This document shows positions 35,539-44,512 of a DNA stretch of 64,000 bases, one piece after another (the stretch's first letter is position 1; the number at the start of each line of letters is the position of its first letter). A program made the translations under genes and the position numbers. Below the pieces are notes generated by a model that worked only from the letters and a program-made list of their open reading frames with translations, ran no database searches and was not told the DNA's origin. Source of the DNA: Xiphophorus maculatus (taxonomy: Eukaryota; Chordata; Actinopteri; Cyprinodontiformes; Poeciliidae); the NCBI RefSeq assembly GCF_002775205.1, contig NC_036448.1, positions 5,420,572-5,484,571 on the forward strand, read 5' to 3'.

Positions 35539-35560
35539 AACACAAAAGAAAAGTGAAGGT

Positions 35561-37454
35561 TTCTTTGTGGTTTCTGTCGAAACGCGGCGTGTTATATTTA
35601 AGCAGGCAGCCAACTTTGCATGTGATGAGGAGATTTTGGGCGTGGGGCCGCGGTAGACTTCCACGAGCCTCTTCCTGTGGGGAAATGGTGAACATTCCAG
35701 GTTTTAACCCTGCTCTGCATCGCCCCTCTGGAGTAATATAAAGTCCACGCAGAACCTATTCCAGAGTGGCAGGCCATGCTAACGTGTGGACATGCTTAGA
35801 AGCGGTACAATTGTGTTCACCGCCCTGGATTATCCATTTAGATTATCCCTGTGTCCATAAAAGGTAGAATAGAACATCCATAGGTTATATCAGAGTGTAT
35901 ACACACACACACCCACACACACACACTATTTTAAGCTAATTGTTGTTAGAAAATCAGGCAAATAGCTAACAATAGATCTGAGTAGCTTAATACAATCCAA
36001 AAGTGGGTTTTTAGGCGGAAAACTTTAGTTTTAGCTGGATTGTGTTTGTCCAGAGGTTTTAATACATAAATCTCTGCCATGACAGACATAATCTTTTAAC
36101 AAGAGAGTTGAACTACAAACAGGCAACCTGAGTAACAGAGTTGACTCCTGCCTATTGGCGGTGAAGAATTCGCAGATTTATTTGTATTTTTTTTTTTCCA
36201 TGCAACATTTCTAAAATATGCAACAGAGAAAATACAATTCAGGATCCTGAAACATGTGGTTACGGTGATACTTGACATGCTATTGGTGTCAAGTATTTGA
36301 GGATTTTGGCTATTCGCAGGTAGCTGTGATCCCTAGCCCTCGCAAATTAACCCGGGGATCTACTGTATTTTAATAGCATAAAATAAAGGTGCATAAGGTT
36401 GAATTTATCAAGGCTTTTCTGTAATCGTCACAACACGCCTGGAATTCATTAAACAATACCAGCAGAAAACAGGTCAGACTGCACGACAAATTGTAAAGAA
36501 GCAGGAATGACGTTATTAATCCAATTCATAAACTCGTCTGATCTGCAGAACTAAATGGTCTGCAGAATAAAACATTTAATACAAGGAAACTCAAAAGGTC
36601 ACTTAAAAGAAAGCAAACAATACAATAGAAAAAAGAAAACCTCCATTTGGTTGTACCTAGTGATGTAATCAGTGACGTCACACAGCTATTTAAAGAGGAA
36701 GTGCTGGGCCGGCCAATCCCATACACCTGCTGGGGCCAAACAACGGTGAGTGCAAAAGAAAACAACAACAACAACGAAAAACAAGCAAGTAAGTTGCCAG
36801 AAATGTAAATGGGAACAAATGAAACATTCATATTCATCTAATGGTTTAACTTTAAATATAACACAGATGTAGGGCCCCCAAAAAAGGCTTGGGCCGGCAC
36901 TGAAACAAAGACAGCGGCATTCTTTAATCTTCTATCCGTCAGATAAAAGTCCGCATGATGATTTAACCCCAGAACCCAAGTCTGACCAAAGAACATATGT
37001 ATGAACACTCTCCTCTTATCAGCCGCTAACAAAAAACTTGGCAGCATTTATTGTGAAACAGATATACTGCTCCATCTTGGTCCGGTTTCAGCGTACATAT
37101 CTGTGGTGAGTATTAAAATCTTCAGAAGTTATATCCAGGCTCATTTTGTTGTTTATGGTGACACGACAGTTCCCCCCCCTGACTGCCTGGATATTTTTTG
37201 ATTCATTGACATCATGGGTTTTCAAACTTAGTATCGAGTTGTTTGATTGATTGTTCCAGATTATTCTGAGCTGACCATGTTCAGGCGTTGGAGCGACACA
37301 AGCCTCAGCGTCTATAGCGACGTTTTGGGGAAATTACAGTCAGCACATTGGAACGACACACAACTTTTTATGAACGATGCCGTGAGAGCTGTGGTGAACA
37401 AAAACTAACTACAAACCACGAAGAAGACTACTTGCTGTCTTCTTCTTCTTCGTG
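35561..37454. other. Intergenic region without recognised genes
   Basis: It holds a CA microsatellite at about 35901-35926 and AT-rich unique-looking sequence. I see no supported coding region. Confidence 0.6.
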
Positions 37455-37680
37455 GTTTTCGCCAGTACTAACATCCGGCTGTTCATGTTCGTGACTCGTG
37501 CGAAATACTGGCTATTTATTTCGGTACGGCTGTAAAAGCACCTAATCCCAGCGCAACCTTTTTTTTTTCTTATCGAAAAATGTGAGTTATTTTTGTTCTT
37601 TTCTTACTTCACATGCGAATTTATTTTCGTAATTTTAATGTGCGCAGTTCTATGGTTAGTGGAAACACGCGGCTAGTGTC
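37455..37680 (+). repeat. Dispersed noncoding repeat, copy 4 of 4
   Basis: CGCCAGTACTAACATCCGGC, TTCGTGACTCGTGCGAAATA, CACCTAATCCCAGCGCAA and TGCGAATTTATTTTCGTAAT parallel the copy at 16290-16500. It ends near TTCTATGGTTAGTGGAAACA. No coding sequence is seen. Confidence 0.55.
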
Positions 37681-37749
37681 TTCCAGTTTATTCAAGCTGT
37701 TTCCTAAAGGTGTTGGAGATGAACTGTTTTTTCTTTTTCTTTTTTTTTC

Positions 37750-37850
37750 AGGCTGCTTCTTATTGTCGAATCGTGAACGCTAACTTTAACTGAGCCGAGT
37801 GAGGTCCGCTGTGCTTCGGATGTTGTCGGGTTCTGCTCGGACCTCCTGGG
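37750..37850 (+). other. Exon-like CpG-containing segment with strong donor
   Basis: A T-rich tract ending CAG (37751) is followed by about 100 bp rich in CpG and then GTAAGTGAG at 37851. From an ATG at 37819 the frame reads MLSGSARTSW up to the donor. The next acceptor-like site (CCCCAG, about 37882) would leave an intron of only about 35 bp, too short, and the large element starts at 37898. This could be a first exon whose downstream exon was separated by the insertion, or chance. Confidence 0.25.
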
Positions 37851-37897
37851 TAAGTGAGTCATCTCTTTTTTTTTTTTCCCCAGAGGTATTTTGGCCG

Positions 37898-40158
37898 GGC
37901 CGGTGTTATGCCCAGAAATGCATGCCTGCCGAGAATTGCATCCCCTGTCGCGGGAGCGCGCATCTTTCTAAACTCTCGCATTTTAATGAGGAAACGGACT
38001 GAAATATGACCGAAGACGAAACTTTTAAAGATATTCGTAACAATATCACGTTTCTTAAACATGTCAGCCTTAAAACGGTGGGTTTTATATCGCAGATTAA
38101 TTGAAATAAATACGGTTTTTACACATTTATTGAGACAAATGAGTCGAACGTTTTTCAGTCCGTGTCTGAAGAAAATGCTCTCCGCATTTGGTTTGAAATT
38201 TCCCGATTTTTCTTTTAACATCATATTAGCTTAAAGTATTACAAAACAGAGGCCCATTATGTAGAACATTTTATATCATGCTTAACTGTCTAGCATATTA
38301 ATGTAGAGGGGATGCATTTTAATGACTGAGCCTGCCAATATTTGTATCCCCTGTCTATTGTTGATATGAAACGTATAGCAGTTGCACAGAGAATAAGTGT
38401 CATTACGTAGAAAAGGTGAAGTCCCTCTTAACTCTTCATTTCTTCAAGTTAGCAGAGGGATGCATTTTCTGGCATAGCAAATTATTACCTTGCCAATATG
38501 TGTAGGCCTTATATATTTTCCACAAATATAATTCTACTGATACAAAATGTATACCAGCAGTTCATAAAACAAGTGTGATTGTATAGAAAAAGTAATTTCA
38601 CTCTTGACTCTTTATTTCTCCATGTAAGCAGGGGATGCATGTACAGCAAAGCCTATTATTAGCCTGCCAAAATATGCATGGCCTCTCCATGTTCTTCAAA
38701 TATTATCCTATCGATATAAAACCCATACCAGTAATTCATAGAACATCTCTGATTATGTAGAAAAGGTGAAATCCCTCTTTAATTCTTTATTTATCCAGGT
38801 TAGCAGGGGATGCATTTTTTGGCAATATGGATGTCGAGCCTGCCAAAATATGCATGCCCTACCTATTTTCCTCAAATTTTATCCTATTGCTATGAAATTC
38901 ATACCAGCAGTTCATACAACTACTCTGATTATGTAGAAAAAACTATTTCACTCTAAACTCTTTATTTATCCAAGTTAGCAGGGGATGCATTTTTTGGCAA
39001 TATGGATGTCGAGCCTGCCAAAATATGCATGCCCTATCTATTTTCCTCAAATATTATCTTATTGATTTAAAACTTATATCAGCAGTTCATAGAACAAGTG
39101 TGATTTTGTAGAAAAAGTTATTTCACTCTAAACTCTTTATTTATCCAAGTTAGCAGGGGATGCATTTTTTGGCAATATGGATGTCGAGCCTGCCAAAATA
39201 TGCATGCCCTATCTATTTTCCTCAAATTTTATCCTATTGCTTTGAAATTCATACCAGCAGTTCATACAACTACTCTGATTATGTAGAAAAAGTTATTTCA
39301 CTCTAAACTCTTTATTTATCCAAGTTAGCAGGGGATGCATTTTTTGGCAATATGGATGTCGAGCCTGCCAAAATATGCATGCCCTATCTATTTTCCTCAA
39401 ATTTTATCCTATTGCTTTGAAATTCATACCAGCAGTTCATACAACTACTCTGATTATGTAGAAAAAGTTATTTCACTCTAAACTCTTTATTTCTCCATTT
39501 TAGCAGGGGATGCATTTTTTGGCAAAGCCTATTATTAGCCTGCCAAAATATGCATGCCCCCTCTATTTTTCTCAAATATTATCCTATTGATATGAAACTT
39601 ATACCAGCAATTCATAGAACATCTGTGATTATGTAGAAAAAGTTATTCCACTCTTATCTCTTTATTTCTCCATTTTAGCAGGGGATGCATTTTACGGCAG
39701 AGCCTATTATTAGCCTGCCGATATCTGCATGCCCCCTCTATTTTTCTCAAATATAATCCTATTGATATAAAACTCATCCCAGTAGCTAAGAGGATAAGTG
39801 TAATTATGTAGAAAAGGTAAAATCCCTCTTGACTCTTTATTTTTTCAAGCTAGGAGGGGGATGCATTTTTTGGCAATATCGAATTTGAGCCTGCCGATAT
39901 TTGCATGCCATACCTATTTTCCCCAAATATCATCCTATTGATATAAAACTCATACCAGCAGTTAAGGGAACAAATGTGATTATGTAGAAAATGTTATTTC
40001 TTTATTATCGCTATTGCAAGGATACTGAAGGAAATAAATCTGACAATGCATCTTTGCTAAATGTAAAGCATGCACAAACCATTTTTATTTTGGTTTAACA
40101 TAAAAATTAAATCACTTTTTTTTTCATTAATTTCAACAAAAGAATATTCATAACAAAA
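37898..40158 (+). repeat. Left giant terminal inverted repeat (2261 bp)
   Basis: It matches the reverse complement of 44513-46773 base for base at nearly every place I compared; one seen difference is an A/G in the fifth subterminal repeat (GTAGAAAAAACTATTTC versus GTAGAAAAAGCTATTTC). The outer 0.35 kb is non-repetitive. The rest is ten ~175-bp repeats, and then an AT-rich inner end at AATATTCATAACAAAA. Confidence 0.93.
38300..40010. repeat. Subterminal tandem repeats in left arm, 10 x ~175 bp
   Basis: The motif GATGCAT starts at 38311, 38459, 38634, 38809, 38983, 39159, 39334, 39509, 39684 and 39860, a period of 174-176 bp after the first interval of 148. Each unit contains AGCAGGGGATGCATTTT, GCCTGCCAAAATATGCATG and TCATACCAGCAGTTCAT. 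The inner units are the most alike. Confidence 0.92.
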
Positions 40159-40263
40159 ATCTTTGGAAGACCAATTAAGTCAACAAAAATTATGTCACAT
40201 GTTTAAACTGAAAATCCACTGAACTGCAGTCATTAACGAATTAGATTGGTACAAACATAAAAT

Positions 40264-41807
40264 CTATAAACACATTGCACAGCAGCAGTCTGTGTCGGTT
40301 TGTGGGACCTTAATGCAGCCTTGGTGGTACCACCAGTTACATCTGTCACATGTGATCTGTAAATAAATAATACAAAATGGTCAAATAACAACATAAAGAA
40401 TATTCAACATAAAGAATGTTTTTTTTAGTTCCTTATCTGTTTACTGAAGGTGATATTGGGTTTTGTCAACATAAAGCTTCTTCTTAATTATCAATATATG
40501 ATTGGTAGCCCTTTATTTGAGGAGATGACAGCATGTTCCTGACATGTATGGAGGTAAAAAAATTCTAGGACCACAAGCAACTGTGTTTAATGTTTTACGA
40601 CTGTACTTAAAAAAAAAAACTTAAGCTACTTCCCACTTACCTGCCTTGGGTGTTTATTTATTTTATTATGATTTATTTTTGTATATCTACATACTTTGCA
40701 ACTATTTTAAGGATGGTATATGGTTTGCTTGAATTGATTTTTCACTGCATTACATTGTTGTCTTACCCACATGTGATCTTCTGTGTCCTCACTGCCACAG
40801 TGTCTGCAGAGTCTGTAGAGTCTCCACTGACAAACCGCATCTTTAAATTAATGTTATAAAATAATCTTAATGGTATTTTTTTGTGGTTTTTTTTTTCTTT
40901 TAAATAATTCCATTTGTTAGTGTTCTTTTGAAAGTGGAACAATAATCCTCTGTGTAGATCTCAGTTGTCTAATCATCCCTTTTTGATAATGTCTGGTCTC
41001 ATAAACAAATACAAGTAATAGAAACTGTACATCATATTGGCATATTAGGCAGGCGCACATGGTGTCTGTCTATTCATGAATTGAAACACACATGTATTTA
41101 ATGTATTTCTGGGATTTATGGTAAAAGAAAGCATCACTTAGTGTTTACTTTTTTTATAATTTTCTCCAACTTAAGCCACTGAAGGTATAAAAATGGCATT
41201 CAGAAAATTTTAATATGTCTACATATACATGTGTGTACATCTTGTGAAATTTGTCATTTTGTAAATGTTAATTTTATGAAAACACAGTAATGAATATAAT
41301 GGTTCACATAATACATCTCATTCCAGTTTTGTACTTTCACAAACTGCAAGTCCTTTTTGTTTATTAAGTTACATTAAAGCTACTCAAGAAAAGTGTAATT
41401 GTATCCTAGAACAATTTTAAGTTTGTTGATTATGTTTTTTGCCTCAGCAGTTATTGGGCTGTTATGTGTAATTTATTTATTAGAGATCAAGGCCAGGTGT
41501 ATTGAAATGTTCTTCACTAATTGAATTTGACATAAACACTGACATGATTGTACTTCACACATCTGCAAAGTTCAATATTTTAATATTTCTAATTAGATAA
41601 AATAGCTGACCTAACACAATTTTTTTGTGCGTGCATGATTTTACACACAACATAGTATCCCACCCACATAGGAACTGAATAAAAAATATGTCAAAAGATA
41701 CCTGATTCTGAGAGAAGTGTGGAAGAAATGTTGAGTCGCATGGTATTAACAGCTTCTGCTGTTGATGGAAAGTTCAGGTCCTTGTTTTCCAGTATGCACT
41801 CTGCAAA
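40264..41807 (-). CDS. Element-encoded protein with C-terminal PHD finger, partial gene (3 exons)
   Basis: Minus-strand exons are 41807-41702, 40840-40767 and 40356-40264. The first starts after CTTTAAAG and ends TCAG before GTATCT; it reads FAECILENKDLNFPSTAEAV and ends LLSES. The second joins in phase 1 and reads DAVCQWRLYRLCRHCGSED, ending DHMW before GTAAGA. The third joins in phase 0 and reads ITCDRCNWWYHQGCIKVPQT, ending CCCAMCL and a stop. The joined spacing CxxC, CxxC, four residues, HxxC, ten residues, CxxC is that of a PHD-type zinc finger, a chromatin-reading fold. Upstream exons are not found, and the gene may have lost its catalytic part. I do not recognise the protein. It could also be a captured host gene. 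Confidence 0.6.
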
Positions 41808-42343
41808 CTTTAAAGGCAAATATATTTTTTTGAAAAAAGAAAGAAGAGTAACAGCGGACTCATTACAAAGACAAAATATTTGTCAAAGTATTAGATTGTC
41901 ATATAGAGGTCATGACATTGATGAATAATTTAACATTTTTGCTTTACTTATTTCAGACTCTTTCCATTGTCATTAAAATAAATCAACCATGTAATAAAGC
42001 AATATAATTCATAAACTACATTATATTTCAGGCAGAAATGCAGTTTAGTTGTTTAGCCAAAGCTGTTCATCATCTTAAAAGTTCTACTCCTACAAAATAG
42101 CATTAGATTAATGGCAATGTGATTATTAGAAAACCACTTTCATATTAATCTTTTTTTCACATCAAAAACGTAAACAAGCATGTATACCAATATATTGATA
42201 TATAATTCTATCTATCTTCAGACATACATAGATATACATGTATGTGGAAAGAGACAGAACAGTACACATAAAGGTTATATAAATTGATTTGTAAACAGGC
42301 AATGTTCTACATTACATAAGAAATATAAGTAATCATAGTCAAG

Positions 42344-42411
42344 TATATACAGTACAGACCAAAAGTTTGGACACACAGTTGTGTCCAAACTTTTGGTCTG
42401 TACTGTATATA
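42344..42411. repeat. 68-bp palindrome of two facing Tc1-like ends
   Basis: A 32-nt arm (42344-42375, containing CAGTACAGACCAAAAGTTTG) and its exact complement (42380-42411) flank a 4-nt centre, CAGT. The arm is the characteristic terminus of a fish Tc1-like family. Two ends joined head to head suggest a collapsed element or an aberrant excision or insertion product. Confidence 0.9.
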
Positions 42412-42890
42412 TATATATACTGTATATAAAAACATAAAACCACGGCTGCCCAAATCACGGCAGAATTAAATGTGCACCTCAACTCCCCTGTTTCCACCAA
42501 AACTGTCCGTCGGGAGCTCCACAGGGTCAATATACACGGCCGGGCTGCTATAGCCAAACCTTTGGTCACTCGTGCCAATGCCAAACGTCGGTTTCAATGG
42601 TGCAAGGAGCGCAAATCTTGGGCTGTGGACAATGTGAAACATGTATTGTTCTCTGATGAGTCCACCTTTACTGTTTTCCCCACATCCGGGAGAGTTACAG
42701 TGTGGAGAAGCCCCAAAGAAGCGTACCACCCAGACTGTTGCATGCCCAGAGTGAAGCATGGGGGTGGATCAGTGATGGTTTGGGCTGCCATATCATGGCA
42801 TTCCCTTGGCTCCATACTTGTGCTAGATGGGCGCGTCACTGCCAAGGACTACCGAACCATTCTGGAGGACCATGTGCATCCATGTATATA
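42412..42890 (+). mobile_element. Tc1-like transposase fragment
   Basis: A frame open from before 42472 encodes the middle of a Tc1/mariner transposase: NSPVSTKTVRRELHRVN, then WCKERKSWAVDNVKHVLFSD (the first catalytic Asp), then KHGGGSVMVWAAISWHSLGS, then KDYRTILEDHVHP. It is cut at about 42890, where AT-rich sequence and the retrotransposon 3' end begin, so the second Asp and the Asp/Glu are missing. It cannot be active. Confidence 0.88.
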
Positions 42891-42904
42891 TACATATATA
42901 TATA

Positions 42905-43890
42905 TAAAAAAAAATAAAAAAAATTCCCTTCTCACCCACCGCGGGTGGTTCTTATCCTCTGAGCTCGGGTCCTCTACCAGAGGCCTGGGAGCTTGAGGGT
43001 TCTGCGCAGTATCTTGGCTGTGCCAAGGACTGCACATTTCTGGACTGAGATGTCTGATGTTGTTCCTGGGATCTGTTGTAGCCATTGGTCCAGTTTGGGG
43101 GTGACTGCCCCGAGGGCCCCGATGACCACAGGCACCACTGTGGTCTTCACCTTCCAGGCCCTCTCCAGTTCCTCCCTGAGGCCCTGGTATTTCTCTAGTT
43201 TCTCGTGCTCCTTTTTCCTGATGTTGCAGTCGCTTGGTATTGCTACATCTATCACAACGGCTTTCCTCTGTTGTTTATCCACTACGACAATGTCTGGTTG
43301 GTTCGCCATTACCATTTTGTCTGTCTGGATCTGGAAGTCCCACAGGATCTTAGCTCTGGCGTTCTCCGCCACCTTTGGGGGTGTTTCCCACTTTGATCTC
43401 GGGGTTTCCAGTCCATATTCTGCACAGATGTTTCTGTACACTATGCCTGCAACTTGGTTATGTCGTTCCATGTACGCTTTCCCTGCCAGTATCTTGCACC
43501 CTGCTGTTATGTGCTGGACTGTCTCAGGGGCCTCCTTGCACAACCTACACCTTGGGTCTTGTCTGGTGTGGTAGATCTGGGCCTCTATTGCTCTGGTGTT
43601 TAAGGCCTGTTCCTGGGCGGCCAGGATGAGGGCCTCTGTGCTGTCCTTGAGTCCAGCTTTTTCCAGCCATTGGTAGGATTTACTGATATCAGCCACTTGG
43701 GTTATTTGCTGGTGGTACATCCCATGTAGGGGCTTGTCCTGCCATGATGGTATCTCTGGCACCTCAACCTCCGTTCCCTGTTGTCTGAGATATTCACTGA
43801 GCACATTGTCTGTTGAGGCTTTGTCCCTGATGTATTTATGGATCTTAGTTGTTTCGTCCTGGACTGTGGTTCTCACACTCACTAGTCCTC
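42905..43890 (-). mobile_element. Non-LTR retrotransposon 3' part, R2/R4 type (Rex6/Dong-like)
   Basis: The minus strand encodes about 302 aa (to a stop near 42974), the C-terminal half of a retrotransposon polyprotein. Visible are a CCHC knuckle, CRLCKEAPETVQHITAGC, and a restriction-like endonuclease core PDIVVVD, 8 residues on VVIDVAIPSD, then KKEHEKLEKYQGLREE. This pairing of a CCHC knuckle with a PD-(D/E)XK nuclease after the reverse transcriptase is typical of R2/R4-superclade elements. The element is 5' truncated at about 43890, where sequence of opposite polarity begins. Confidence 0.8.
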
Positions 43891-44171
43891 TGCCTCAGAG
43901 GTCATCCGCACAGAAGGGGTCTCACTCCCAGAAGGAACAATAGCAGACATAGAGGACAGTTACAAGTACCTAGGTATACCACAAGCAAATGGCAACCTCG
44001 ATGAGGTCACAAGGAAAGGAGCCACAGCTAAATACCTCCAACGAATAAGGCAAGTCCTGAGAAGCCAGCTCAATGGCAAGAACAAAATCCGCGCAATAAA
44101 CAGCTATGCCCTGCCAGTAATCAGATACCCTGCTGGAATAATTAGCTGGCCAAAGGAGGAGATAAAAGCCA

Positions 44172-44174
<3 letters not shown>
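43890..44174 (+). mobile_element. Inverted 5' segment of the same retrotransposon (RT thumb)
   Basis: The plus strand is open and reads SEVIRTEGVSLPEGTIADIE, then SYKYLGIPQANGNL, then YLQRIRQVLRSQLNGKNKI and IISWPKEEIKATD. This is reverse-transcriptase C-terminal sequence that should lie upstream of the VRTTVQDET part encoded on the other strand from 43882. The order and polarity are those expected from twin priming. Confidence 0.75.

Positions 44175-44234
<60 letters not shown>
44175..44234. repeat. (AT)n microsatellite
   Basis: This is an uninterrupted AT repeat of about 60 bases at the 5' edge of the inverted retrotransposon segment. A shorter TA-rich stretch lies at its 3' side (42884-42906). 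Confidence 0.92.
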
Positions 44235-44237
<3 letters not shown>

Positions 44238-44512
44238 AACAGCACTTATTTTAAGGGCAAACACACCACATGAAACCACATCTTGCTGGATGGCATGTTA
44301 TACTGTTTCACATTTCCACATTGACACTTTCATCCCTTTGCTTCTCATAAATGTCCTTGTTGAGAGGATAAAATGTTAAATTAACATTCTAGTTATCCAA
44401 TTATGACATTTTTTATTATAATAAACAATAATTGTTCTTGTTTTTCTCACCTTGTTACTTCCAAGCAACTCTTCACATCTTTTTGGGACTCTCCAAGTGA
44501 GTTAAGGAAACC

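Larger units (their letters stand above)
32998..35560 (+). other. plpp3: plpp3 3' UTR
   Basis: Poly(A) signals at 33465-33470 and 35533-35538 suggest a short and a long 3' UTR (about 0.5 and 2.55 kb). A diverged tandem duplication (33991-34780) lies in the long form. Nothing coding is seen. The assignment of the distal end is inferred from the AATAAA and the lack of another gene. Confidence 0.55.

Noticed and set aside
37859..38224. Open frame on the minus strand in the left arm (repeated on the plus strand from 46447 in the right arm) as a gene of the element
   Set aside because: The basic sequence has no motif I recognise and runs out through the terminal repeat to different flanks. Both copies being open is simply because the arms are identical.
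42993..43574. 193-codon plus-strand frame as a host gene
   Set aside because: It is the antisense shadow of the retrotransposon endonuclease half, which has clear CCHC and PD-D motifs on the minus strand.
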